This document shows positions 44,608 to 55,675 of a stretch of DNA of 64,000 nt, one piece after another. The notes below the pieces were generated by a model that searched no databases, had not been told where the DNA came from, and worked only from the letters and a program-made list of their open reading frames with translations. The first letter of the stretch is position 1; every line of letters starts with the position of its first letter. The translations under genes and the position numbers were made by a program. This DNA is from Litsea cubeba (Eukaryota; Streptophyta; Magnoliopsida; Laurales; Lauraceae): NCBI GenBank assembly GCA_012931725.1, contig CM022946.1, positions 56,632,058 to 56,696,057 of the forward strand, in the 5' to 3' direction.

Positions 44608-46560
44608 ACCCTCCGTTGGACGCCTTCTAACATGGCCGAACCATCTCAGTCGATTTTCTCTCATTTTATCTCCAATCGGTGCTATTCGTACTTTGCCCCT
44701 AATCACCTCATTCATAATCCTATCTCTCCTTGTGACCCCGCACATCCATCTTAGCATTCTCATCTCCGCAACTTCCATCTTCTTGACATGATTATGCTTT
44801 ACTGCCCAACACTCTGATCCATATAACAACGCTGGTCGTACCGCCACCTTATAATACTTTCCTTTAACCTTGAGGGGGACTTTCCAAGGTACCCTCCATT
44901 TTGTTACAAGACCCCAAAACACTCCTCCATTTTGTCCACCCGGCCTGAATCCCGTGACTTACATCAGTATCAATCCCTCCATCCAGTTGCACCATAGATC
45001 CAAGGTACCTAAAGTTTTCTTTCTCTACAATCTTTTGTGTGCCCAAACTTACTTCTATATTACCAGGTGTCCTACTTTGACTAAACTTGCATTCCATATA
45101 TTCCGTTTTGCATCGACTTAGCCTAAACCCTTTTGTTTCTAATGTTTTCCGCCACAATTCTAGTTTAGCATTCACTCATTCTCTCGTCTCATCCACTAAA
45201 ACAATGTCATCTGCAAATAACATACACCACGGCACCTCATCCTGGATATATGTCTTGTAATCTCATTCATAACTAGGGAAAACAAGTACGGGCTTAGCGC
45301 TGAGCCTTGGTGTAGACCAATCGTGGTAGGAAACTCCTTCGTCTCGCCTCCAGTTGTCCTTATAGATGTTACGACTCTATCATACGTACATATCCTTTAT
45401 CACCTCAATATATGCGACACACACACTTTTCTTTTCTAGAACTCTCCAAATAATCTCCCTAGGAACCCGATCATAGGCATTCTCCAAGTCAATGAACACC
45501 ATATGTAAATCTCTCTGACCTTCTCTATACTGTTTCATTAACCTCCTCAGGAGAAAGATAGCCTCCATGGTTGATCTCCCAAGCATGAAATCAAATTGAT
45601 TCTCTGAAACGTTTGTTGTTCTTCTTAGTCTTCTCTCAATAAGTCTCTCCCATAATTTCATCGTATGGCTCATCAATTTAATCCCGCGGTAGTTCGCACA
45701 GTTCTGAATATCTCCTTTGTTCTTGTATATGGGTATAAGAATACTTTTCCTCCATGCATTAGGCATCTTCTTGCTCTTTAGCGCTACATTAAAAAGCTTT
45801 GTCAACCAACTAATGCCATCCTCCCCCAAGCACCTCCAGACCTCAATAGGGATACCATCTGGCCCAACCGCTTTCCCATTTTTCATTCTTTTCAATACTT
45901 CTTTAACTTCTTCCCTTTTGATTCTCCTATAGAACATATGATTCGCTTCTTCTCTAGAAATGGTAAGATGCCCCAATTATATGTCACTACTGTTGCTTTC
46001 GTTAAATAACTTGTAGAAGTAGCTCTTCCAACGCTCTTTTATCTCCTCTTCCTTTACTAATACCTTTTCATCCTCATCCTTAATGCATTTAACTTGGTTT
46101 AAGTCATTGGTCCGCCGATCTCTGGTTTTAGCAAGCTTGAATATCTCTCTTTCGCCTTCCTTAGTGTCAAGTCGCTATATATAGCTCCTCAAATGCCTTT
46201 GCCTTGGCCTCACTAACTGCCGTTTTGGTTTCTCTTTTTTCTTCTTTATACCTCTCTAAGTTCGCTTCATTTCAATCATTTTGCCAAGTTTTAAAGCACT
46301 CTCTTTTAACTCTTATCTTGTCTTGGACGGCTTCGCTCCACCACCATGCCTCTTTCTGTACCGGAGCAGCCCCTTTGGATTCTCCTAAGACTTCTTTCCC
46401 TACCCTTCTAATACACTCTGCTACCTTATCCCACATATTATTTGCACTCTCATCTATCGACCAAACGTCTTCCTCTAGTACTCTTTCCCTTAAAGCTAGT
46501 TGCTTATCACCTTTCAGGTTCCACCATTTAGTCCTTGAGCATCTATACATAAGAAATAAA
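44608..46560 (-). mobile_element. RTE-type LINE body, truncated at both ends
   Basis: Minus strand, right to left. First an EN-RT linker (about 46560-46272, WWWSEAVQDKIRVK). Then an RT domain (45976-45380) with GPDGIPIEVW, NYRGIKLMSH and FIDLENAYDRVPR. Then, after a frameshift, LHQGSALSPYLFSLVM and CMLFADDIVLVDET (about 45330-45190, the catalytic FADD box). Then the thumb region (45175-44870) and the WAVKHNHVKKMEVA tail. Endonuclease and the true 3' end are missing, and it is fused at 44608 to MIP1 intron DNA. Several frame breaks make it dead. Confidence 0.85.
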
Positions 46561-47281
46561 AAACAACAACTGGACAAATGGGGCTCTTAAGTCCCTTCTA
46601 AAGGGGATATATGCACAAGTCATGTGAATAAGAGAACACAAAGAGGTATATGTCAATATCCCAAATTAATCACAAGTCAAGGAACAGTTACAACTACCAA
46701 TCTCAGGTCATTGGTTGCCATTCACATGCAAGAATAATAACATTAATTCAACCCTATAAAATCATGAGATCCTTGATGTCCTAGGTTAACATTCCTTGGT
46801 GCCCCTTAAAGCAAGTGACCCCAAGTCATCATACCTTCTACTTTTAATGTTTACTTCGCATGCTTTCTCGGACAAGATCAAGCATCACTTACTAATGGCC
46901 TCAAAATTTTAAATTAGTCATCAATTGACGAGGCTTAAGGTCCCATTCCATATTTAAGAGTCCTAAGTTCAAGGTTCTCAACTAAGAGAAACCTATGTTC
47001 ATTGGCTAGCCGTGGGATCACTTTGGTTAAGCAGCGGCTCTACGGTTAACCGATGTTAAAAGATTCCGAAAACAACTCTCGGGTTCGGAGACTGATGAGT
47101 TCCCTCAGTGAGTTGTATGTGAGTGTTAGGCTAGCCGACGCACTAAATAATGCACCATGATGCCTGATTCTGGTTTGATTCAAGGGAAAAGTTCTATTTA
47201 GGAAGGCATGTAACAAGTTTTATGGGCATACCGTGCATAACACAATTTCTAAGGGCTTCACAATTTGGGTTTCCATATACA
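46561..47281. other. Unassigned DNA in the rearranged region
   Basis: No gene recognised and no counterpart in unit 2. It ends exactly where collinearity with unit 2 resumes (47282, equivalent to about 18857). Confidence 0.45.
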
Positions 47282-47850
47282 TGCATTCAATTTGTTATGT
47301 TTACAAAATCTTTTAAAATGTGAAAATTAATTAACAAATTCTCAACAATGGTCTCCACAACCTCTAAGCATCACAAACAAAGAGTCTGGATAGATGGTAA
47401 TGGCGCTCAAACTCTAATGTGAAATACATCAGGCTCCTTAGTGGGTCCCACCTAATTAGAAATTTGAACTCCTATAAATAAATGACCCTTGGCCAAATTC
47501 GAACTCCAATAGGATTCAGGCCCCATCACATTTATCACTTATATAAAATACATGAATGAAATATTACAAATTCATGCATTTATAGCGATGAATCTGAAGA
47601 TGGGCCCAACTCTTATTTGAATAAAATCTTGCATGGACCCGTATAATAGGAGCAAGCTTCATTTGAACTGTCTTCGTAACTGGACCCTACGAAGGAGCCT
47701 AGCTAATTTCTTGTGAGCCTAGCCTCCAAGGGTCTGAATTCATAAAATGTAGCAGAAAAACCCTGGATTGAACCTTTTTACTGTTGCAAAAATATTCTCC
47801 GATGAGACGTCCGCCGGAGAAAACTCTCCTTCAGTAAAAATTAAGAGGTG
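47282..47850 (+). other. Intergenic unit-3 DNA, collinear with 18856-19830
   Basis: Matches unit 2 with small differences and lacks the hAT-like MITE (site near 47630). No gene. It is followed by the hAT-like insertion. Confidence 0.6.
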
Positions 47851-47858
47851 AACACGAG

Positions 47859-49478
47859 CAGGGCCGGTCCTGACTTTTCAAAGGCCCAGTGCGAACCACT
47901 AAAATAGGCCCTTTATTTATTTTTATAATTTTTTAATATATGCACATATATATATAACATGTTTTCATAAATTGAGCCCAAAAATAATAATTTCATTAAA
48001 AATAAAATAATATCATATGATAAATACATTTAATACATAAATAAAATACATTTAATACATAAATAAATAAATTTCTCATACCAACATCTCGATAAGAGTA
48101 CCAAATCGTCGACCAAATAATTTCTCATACCAGCATTACCATCTACAAGATAAGGTGAAAAACAAAATCACAATTAAAAAAGTATTATTGAAATGATTTT
48201 CTTCTTGCATTTTGAGAAGCAAAGTCCTCAATTATGCTTTCAAATTCAAGATTTTCTAATCATGAAAAAATTACCTTCAATTGATTTCTACAACGACCAA
48301 TTTTACACTGAAAAAAGCCACACTTTGGATTTTGAAATCTCCCCAATTTACCAAGACAACGATGATATGGCTGTTATGAAGATTGAAAAAGATCTATAAG
48401 CTATAGGCCCATGTGCTGATGTCTACAAATCTGATGCAGGTGGCTTTTTTTGTAAGCTGCTATTGACTGGTGTTTTGGATTTGGGCCTAACTCAAACTTA
48501 GGCGAGTTGCAGATGGGTCCACCTAACCTGTATTGACTTGTTGCCAAAGGAAATGGCTTGTCAGCGGAATGGATCACTGGATCAGGTCCAATCCAACCCG
48601 AACTCTACTTGAACTAAGAAGACTGGGCTGCCTCGGTCTTCGTGTTGGAGGAATTACAAAAGGAAGCACTGAAGTGTACAGAACAAAGAGATGCGGCGTG
48701 GCGGGTGGGTGGACGGTGGAGGCGTGGAGCAGCAGTAGCAATCAACCAATGTTGCTGGCCTGCTGGGTGCTTCTTCTTCTTCTTCTTGTTTTATTTTATT
48801 TTATTTTTTTATTTTTGGGCTTGCTGTTTGGTTGAGATCGAGTATTGGGGTTCAAAGGAGTTCGATTGATGAAGGGTTGATGGGTTTGACAGTTTGACTG
48901 TTGGGTAGCCTGGGTGCTTCGTCCGAAGTGGTGATGGACTGATGGTGCTTGACTGCTACTGTAGCAATCAACCAGTGGTGCTGGCCTACTGGGTGCTTCT
49001 TCTTCTTTTTTTCTTTTTTTCTTTTGGGGGGGCTTGCTGTTTGGTTGAGATGGGGTTCAAAGGAGTTCGATTGATGAAGGGTTGAGGGGTTTGACTGCTG
49101 GGTAGCCTAGGTGCTTCGTCCGAGGTGGTGATGGACTGATGGTGCTTGACTGCTAAGCGCTAGCACGAAGATGAAGGGCCAGCCGGTTCTGGCGATGGCG
49201 GTGCAGTCGATTTGGGCCTAACCGATTATGGCGGTCCAGTTCTCTGCTGCTTCTTCTTCTTCTTCTTGTTTTTTTTTTTGGCTTGCTGTTTGGTTGAGAT
49301 GGGATTCAAAGGAGTTCGATTGATGAAGGGTTAAGGGGTTTGAGAAGGAGGTCGGTGGATTTGGAGGAGTGAAAATGTTTTTTTTTAGGAGAGGAAATAT
49401 TTTTGGGCCCCCTGAAAAATGGGGGCTCGGGGGGCCCGGGGCGGGCGCACTGACTGCCCTGCTTCAGGGCCGGGCCTG
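47859..49478. mobile_element. hAT-like non-autonomous element, 1.6 kb
   Basis: Starts CAGGGCCGGTCCTGA and ends CAGGGCCGGGCCTG, giving imperfect inverted ends CAGGGCCGG / CAGGCCCGGCCCTGA. The perfect 8-bp TSD AACACGAG is at 47851-47858 and 49479-49486. Unit 2 has a near-match empty site near 19830. No hAT transposase (BED finger or dimerisation domain) is encoded. The left third is AT-rich, the right part is made of internal repeats. Confidence 0.82.
48735..49345. repeat. Internal ~220-bp tandem repeats of the hAT-like element
   Basis: The block GTAGCAATCAACCA...TGCTGGCC, then a CTTCTTCTT tract, then GGCTTGCTGTTTGGTTGAGA, then GGAGTTCGATTGATGAAGGG recurs from about 48737, about 48962 and, partially, 49245. 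The spacing of the first two is about 225 bases. Confidence 0.75.
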
Positions 49479-49486
49479 AACACGAG

Positions 49487-49829
49487 GATGTCAAGAAAAA
49501 TCAAAGGTTGTCTTCCCTGCGTGCTTTGGGATGAGCTTTAGCCTTAGGTTTTACTACTTGGATGAGGCTTGGATCGAAAATGTAATCGGGCTCAATATTT
49601 GAGTCCGGATTTGATTTACTGATAGAAAGCTTGAAGCCCCGTCCCACTTGTGTGGGCTTCTTTTTTGCTTGTGTGGATCTTCTCTCCGCTTGTACCGGTT
49701 TTCTTTCTGTGTGTGTGGGCTCTCTCCGTGTTTGGTCCAAGGAAAAGAAAAAAAGAAGAAGAAGAAGAAATTTGAGCTCTAGTCGGGTTAGGTCATATGG
49801 ACCCGGACAACCCCAGCAGTGATGGCCCC
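49487..49829 (+). other. Intergenic DNA before PDRG1-c
   Basis: Matches about 19850-20200 of unit 2. A purine-rich patch (AAGAAGAAGAAGAAG near 49755) and no gene. Confidence 0.5.
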
Positions 49830-49994
49830 AGAGATTTCTCTATGTGCTGCACTTAGAAAACCCAAACTCGTAGCTGGAGGTCCTTCAAAAGAGGTTTGTT
49901 TGAGGTTTGTTTCAAATCCCTCTCTCTCTCAGTCCCCCAGACTCAAAAGGGAACGACTCAGCTCCAAAACTCTGCGAATTTCTCCAAATCTGAG
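49830..49994 (+). promoter_or_regulatory. Likely 5' leader exon of PDRG1-c
   Basis: Same layout as 20191-20357: pyrimidine patch, then CTGAG|GTATGG donor at 49995 and a leader intron. A small direct repeat GAGGTTTGTTT is duplicated near 49891-49912 compared with unit 2. Confidence 0.5.
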
Positions 49995-51136
49995 GTATGG
50001 GTTCTTCTAGGGTTTTGTTTGCAGTCATCTTTCCCTACTTGTGGAAGTATGCTGGCGTTTATTGATCAACGTCGATATAGAGAAATAGATGTAAAGATGA
50101 ACATATTTTCTCGCTCCTATTTGAATGACTGAATTTGATACATGAGTTGAGGAATGATTAAATGTAGATGGAAAAGAAAACCCCTAAACCCATATACCCC
50201 TGTATCCAAATCCCCCCAATCCACAATCCCTAAAGCCTAAATCCCTAAATCTCCAAACCAAATTGGGCAACTGCACCAAATTATTAGTTGTTTTTTAGAA
50301 TTATACATGGAGAAGTTTGATAGTTTCTTCTCTTCTGATTTTGAGATTGGAATTTTATGTCAACTTTGGATTATTTCGTTTTTCTGATCTTCAATTAATT
50401 ATATGTGGACTTTAGATTTCTGATGGTTTGCTTAAGGTAGAGCTTCTCAAATTGAGTATGGTTTACAAGTTGGTAGAGATATTTAGAGAATAGACAATTT
50501 ATATGAGTGCTCATTACCTCTTAAAGAAAGTGTATGTGTGTGTATGTACATACGCACGTATTGGAATTTGACATATTATACTTGATATATTATGAAATTT
50601 TGACGTTCCCCACTCAAATGGAAATCCTGGGTCTGCCACTAGCTTTATTGTTCTCTTGATGAAAGATTGCTTGTTGGGTTTTTTTCATTGCTGATCCTTG
50701 GTATGATGGTGATTTTATTGTACTCTTTATTAGAGTTTACTACATAGAAAAGGTTATTATTGTTACTGTTATCATTGTGCATTATCGTAGATTGAGAATT
50801 AGGGAAATTCGAGACATTTTCAATTGACCATCATCCACCCCACTCGAATGAAAATCATGGATCTGAGTTTTACCTCTTTTTTTTTTTTTTCACTTTTAGC
50901 CACTTTTAGGAACATTTTTCTTAGAATTCCTAGGAATTCAATTCCACGAAACAAATCGGCCATTATTGTTCAAAATTCTGATTCATTTAACAAGTTTTTC
51001 CCCCTTTTGCACCCATTTTGGTTTTTCATTAGTGGGTTGCAAGAGGAAAATGCTAATTGAATTGATGATATCTAACTAGTGATAGGTAGTATAAATGTGT
51101 TATTTAACCATTCAAGATTTTCTGTAGTGATTACTA

Positions 51137-54100
51137 ATGGATGAAGATATGAGGCAACTGCAACAAAATCTAGTTGAGGTTGAAATTGAAGCAGAGCATC
51201 TTCTTCTAGCGCGACAGCAGGTTTGTTTTTGTTCTTATCTTTTTTGATACATTATTAATAATATCTTCGTTTTCCATTTATATATATAATGGATTTGATC
51301 ACTTTATTTGTTATCTTGTAATATGCAGCTGGTTGAAAATGATAAATTGAGGAATGGAAATAGGGAGGCCTTAACAGCACTCCGTAAGAAAGCTCGCACG
51401 ACGAAAACTAGTGTTCCCTCTCCTTTTGAGGCGGTCATGCAGGAAATTGAGGGGAGTGAATCAAGATCTTTGGTGAAGGAGGTTTGTCGGACATGTGGTG
51501 ATTACGACTCAAAAGAGCATACATGGATGATGTTCCCAGGCTCAAATATTTTTGCTAGGGTACCATTTCATGCTACTCATACCATATTAGAAAAAGGTAC
51601 TGCCTCATTTACTACCTTAATCTTGGTTGTGAATTGAATTTGATATAAGAATTTTTCTTTTTGTAAATTTAAATTGCCAGGGTTGATAAACAAGTAGCTC
51701 AATAAATCTATTACCCTCTTTTTTTTGAAGGTTTCTTATTTGCATCAAGACCAAGTTGTCACATGGTTATTGGATGAAGTTGTTTAGCTACTGATTAGGG
51801 AATCCTCAGGATTAATTAAATCATACTTCCATTGCACTGGCCATGAAATGTGAGTAGCAGGAAGAATTAAGGGACTTTTATATCATTAGTGCTTTCTGGT
51901 GGGTGTATAAAATATTATGTATTTTTTATTGATTAGGGGAAGTTATTCCTGACATCTTGGGCCAACTTGAGGTGCATTTGTGAAGATTGGACAGATTTAC
52001 AAATAAAGCGGTCCACTCAACGTTTAATGTGCATAAAGCATTTTAGTAATACGATTGTGGATAGAATCTACTGCTGGCACTCTTGTACCTTTTAGCGCAA
52101 TAATAATAATCAATTTGAGCCTCTTGATCATTTTCTTTGCAGTTATCTTATTTGCTTCGCCCAAAAACTTGGTATTCCTGATAAGATCTTCATTTATAAC
52201 TGGATAATCCCATGACCCTTGCCCTGTGCCTCTATTTTTAGGATGTCATCTTCTTTGGGCTTCAGGCTGAGTGTAATTTATCACTTTTTTTTTGAATGAT
52301 ACCTAATGTATCGCCTTATTATAATCTATTGATCCTTGAAGTTCTTCTCCATAACCTATTTCTTCGCTTGGATGTCAAAGTTTCTACTTTATATTTTGGC
52401 ATTTCTTAGCAAAATCTAACAGCTTATGAGTTTGCCTTCTCTGATTGCCATTTGTAGATGTTGCATATAGCAAATATATAAATGCCTTTTGGCTTTGTCA
52501 CACAACTAGGATAAAATTTGTAGTTACAAAAAGGTTCAACCAACTTCCTTTGCTAAAATCAAGGTTTATCTAATGTCACTTCCATGATATAATTAGGAGT
52601 CTTTAATAATATGGCTTAACTCCACTGAAGTACAAACCATTCCTAACAAATTGTGACTGCTGAATCAACAACAACAACGGGGACTCATCTTAAGGTGTTG
52701 ATTGTGTAGGGGAAAACTGTGACACTGATTCTTAAACACACAACACAGCACACAACACACATATTTGAATGGTAACTGAAACAATATATATATAAGAAGG
52801 CATACAACACACCACCAAAATCAGGAATAAGAGACTTATACCCAGAGAACAAAAGGCAAACAGTTACATGGTATAAGCAATCAAAGGAAAAGCCCTATCT
52901 ACCCCTTGATTCGCTAGAGTGTCCGCCATGGCATTCACCAACCTTCTAACATGCTTAAACTAGACATAACCATGAGAAGATAAGGACTTGATTTCCGCGC
53001 AGAGGAAGTGGAACCTCCAAGGACCCACCCTCATTGCTTGAGATCTAAGACATAGCATTTGAGGAGTCACTCTCCACCAATAATTTGTCCAGAAATGAAG
53101 AGAAAAACAAAAGAATAGCCTCTAAGATTGCCAACACCTTAGTCACATTTGATTCCTTGATACCTACATTCTTAGAGAACATAAGCAAGACATCCCTTTC
53201 GTGGTCCCTAAGCACACCCCCAACACTCGCTGGCGCTGGCTTTCCTCTAGCTGCCCCATCCACATTAAATTTCAAAAAGCCCCTGGGGGAGGACACCACA
53301 CGTCCACCTTCATTATTCTAGGCACTGAACAAAGCAAACAAGCCTCCCAATTATGAAAAATATCATCTATTTTGAAATTAGTAAACTCCTCCCTTACCAA
53401 AGCCCACTTCACTATTCGCCAAGTAATAAATGAAGGAAGATCGCCGTAGAGTCGTAGACCATCCTCACTCCGCTGAAAATTCCATCACTCCTTTCTTTCC
53501 AAATAGACCGCACTATGGTAAAAGGGACAAGTCTCCACAGAACCATCCCGCATCCTAAAAAAGGACAAATTCTCCAAGCTTCAAACATACTGATCATAGA
53601 ACCTAACAAACACCATGCTAATCCGCATCTCTGACAGAAGTCTCTCCACAAAGAGGATGAAACATCACAATGCAAGAAAAGGTGATCCACTGTCTCCAAC
53701 CCATTCTCACATAAAGGGCACACATCTGAAATCTCCTGCGAAGACAAGCCTCTCCTTCTAAGATTATCCACTGAAGACACATTTCCTTCCATCAACCATC
53801 ATAGAGTCTCCACCCAAGGAGGCACCAATCCTGACCGCACAAGTGAGCAAGGGGATCTGAAAGAGGGTCCACATGCATACTGTAGAAAGACTTGGTAGAG
53901 AATTTTCCAGGACTAGGAGCAATGATCAAAATAGCAGTTGTAGTAGGTGTAGCGGGCAATGGCGAAAACGCTATGTAGCGGTTGCGGCGACACGTAGCGG
54001 CGTGAATTTTTAAGTGGTAAAAAAAATCTGAATCTTGTGTAGCAACCAATCTTGCATTTTTTTAGTGATTTGGAACCATGTAGAGGTAGAGATAACTTTA

Positions 54101-54833
54101 AAAAAGTCTATTGAGGAGAAGGAATAGGGAAAACAATGTTTTAAATTGAAACAATATAGCTCTACTAGGTTTTAGACCGTAGCACTGCTATTTTCAAAAT
54201 AGCATATCGGCTTCCACCGCTATGGCCAATAATGTAGCGGCTGCTATTTTGAACCATGACTAGGAGCCCAAATGCGTACATCAGCTTCTTCCCTGCATAA
54301 AAATATATTAGAAATAATATTCAACAAAGACACATACTCTAAACATTCCGAGAGACACAGGGACCTCTTGAAAGACACTAACCAAGAGACCGCCCCACCC
54401 CAAAAAAAAAAACCCAATTCTCCTTCTCCATTCTTAAAAACACATAGAAGACCTATATTTGACTGTTATATGGCCCATCTCAGCCTATGGGGGCCTATTG
54501 TAGGTATTATTCTTCTTGTATTACTTTAAGCCATTTAAACTGCATAATTGCTCCAATTAATAAAAAGTAAAGAGACTGCATCCTACATTTTTCTTTCTCA
54601 CTAATACTATCTTTGCAACCTAATTTGTTTAAGACGTTATTGTCCTTAGTACTTACTCCTTATTCATCTTCTTTGGTAATGCAGATCAAGAACGACTAGA
54701 TTATGAAGCAAAGAAACTTCAGAGCTATGTGAAGGAAAAGTGCTATTCAATTTCAGAGAAGGGAGCTTTTGCTGACAAGATTAGCCCAGGGGTCCTCAGA
54801 TCTCTGGTTACATTAACAGACAAGTCGAAGTAG
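51137..54833 (+). CDS. PDRG1: PDRG1-c: intact PDRG1-like prefoldin-type protein, 166 aa
   Basis: Exons 51137-51220, 51329-51596, 54685-54833, all with GT-AG borders; the intron-1 acceptor is ATGCAG. The product starts MDEDMRQLQQNL and has a first helix with VEIEAEHLLLARQQ, then RNGNREALTALRKKARTTK. A plant-specific CRTCGDYDSKEHTW stretch and MMFPGSNIFARVPFHATH follow, then a second helix DQERLDYEAKKLQSYVKEK, and it ends ADKISPGVLRSLVTLTDK. Two helices around a beta core is the prefoldin-like plan. Human PDRG1 is part of the prefoldin-like module of the R2TP complex in cytoplasm and nucleus; a like role here is inferred. Exon 1 has one extra Leu codon relative to the other copies. Intron 2 (3.1 kb) carries an antisense L1 fragment and a MITE. 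This is the only copy with no visible lesion. Confidence 0.82.
52780..54305 (-). mobile_element. L1 ORF2 C-terminal fragment (copy c)
   Basis: Same fragment as copies a and b, antisense in intron 2. It keeps the more ancestral zinc-binding string CPLCENGLETVDHLFLHC, but the RNase H frame is cut by a stop near 53045. Confidence 0.8.
53920..54257. mobile_element. Mutator-like MITE (copy c)
   Basis: GACTAGGAG repeats at 53911-53919 and 54258-54266. Orthologous to the copies at 6585 and 26491. Confidence 0.8.
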
Positions 54834-55105
54834 CTTGTGTACGGGAAAATGGAGGCAACTTTGTATATCATTTTCTGTAATGCTTTTTGCTCATTCTCTT
54901 TCATGAATACAGCGGTGAAGTTTACCATATTTCACTGGTTCTTCAAAATTGTGCAGATGAGTCAGGTCCCAAGCCTGACTCAACTAAATAGTGTGCCCCT
55001 GTGGCTTAAATTGCAGCTAGTCTGGTTTTGAAAGTTACTTGGATGACTAGTTCCATGTCTGTGATTGTTACTATGGTTAATGATACATATATATTTTTAT
55101 TTTAG

Positions 55106-55213
55106 AAGGATCCTCTGCTGATACATGGGAATTTATACATGGATGATTTTGTCAAACTCATGCTGGCCCTGCCTCTTGATCCGAGCCAGTTACTTCATGC
55201 CCTCAATGAATAG
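55106..55213 (+). other. Possible orphan exon after PDRG1-c
   Basis: After TTTTATTTTAG an open stretch of 35 codons (DPLLIHGNLYMDDFVKLMLA...) runs to a TAG at 55211, with coding-like composition. It lies in single-copy DNA just past the duplication breakpoint, so it may be the end of a gene that was cut by the breakpoint. I do not recognise the protein and no second exon was found. Confidence 0.25.
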
Positions 55214-55510
55214 GTAGTGTCCGAGATTTCACTCCACTTGGGAGTAATATTCATAATCAGATTGATCAAGGTGAAAGCCATAATTAAATACTGGGTCTCT
55301 TTTTATACACATTGATCAAACAGTGTATTGACTCCAATCAGTTTGAAAATTTGGCGCGTGCATATTTGCATATTTGGGGAGGATGTGTGATATGAATGGC
55401 TTAAATTAAGAAAAGGTGAGTCCCAAAAGGATTAAAATAACTCGTCTACATGGACAACTTCATGTATATCACTCTAATCAACATATGATGGTTTCTTGTG
55501 TCTTTATGTG

Positions 55511-55675
55511 GGGGAATGTTCATATGCATCTTTCCCTCACCATACAGTGAGGGACACTCCCCTTTTTGCACATGAAAAGTGCATTTGTACCTCATCCTAT
55601 GTACTTGGAAATTTCCAAAAAAGGGAAGTGTCCCTCACCCTATGGTGAGGGAAAGATGCATATGAATGTTCCCCC
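55511..55675. mobile_element. Small foldback MITE, second member
   Basis: 165 bp. The inverted arms GGGGAATGTTCATATGCATC / complement, followed by TTTCCCTCACC, match the element at 20919. The perfect 8-bp TSD TTTATGTG is at 55503-55510 and 55676-55683. Confidence 0.85.

Larger units (their letters stand above)
27640..55067 (+). repeat. Segmental repeat unit 3 (complete, rearranged and enlarged)
   Basis: Holds PPR-b, MIP1-b, PDRG1-c. It is longer than unit 2 because of the rearranged insertion at about 36690-47281 and the hAT-like element at 47859-49478. Collinearity with unit 2 resumes at 47282 (equivalent to about 18856) and continues to 55067. There it leaves the repeat, so 55067 looks like the original right-hand breakpoint of the duplicated segment. 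Confidence 0.83.

Noticed and set aside
1..55067. Reading the repeated units as haplotypes of one locus
   Set aside because: Kept as a caveat, but the chimeric PDRG1-to-PPR junction occurs twice, which haplotype stacking alone would not create.
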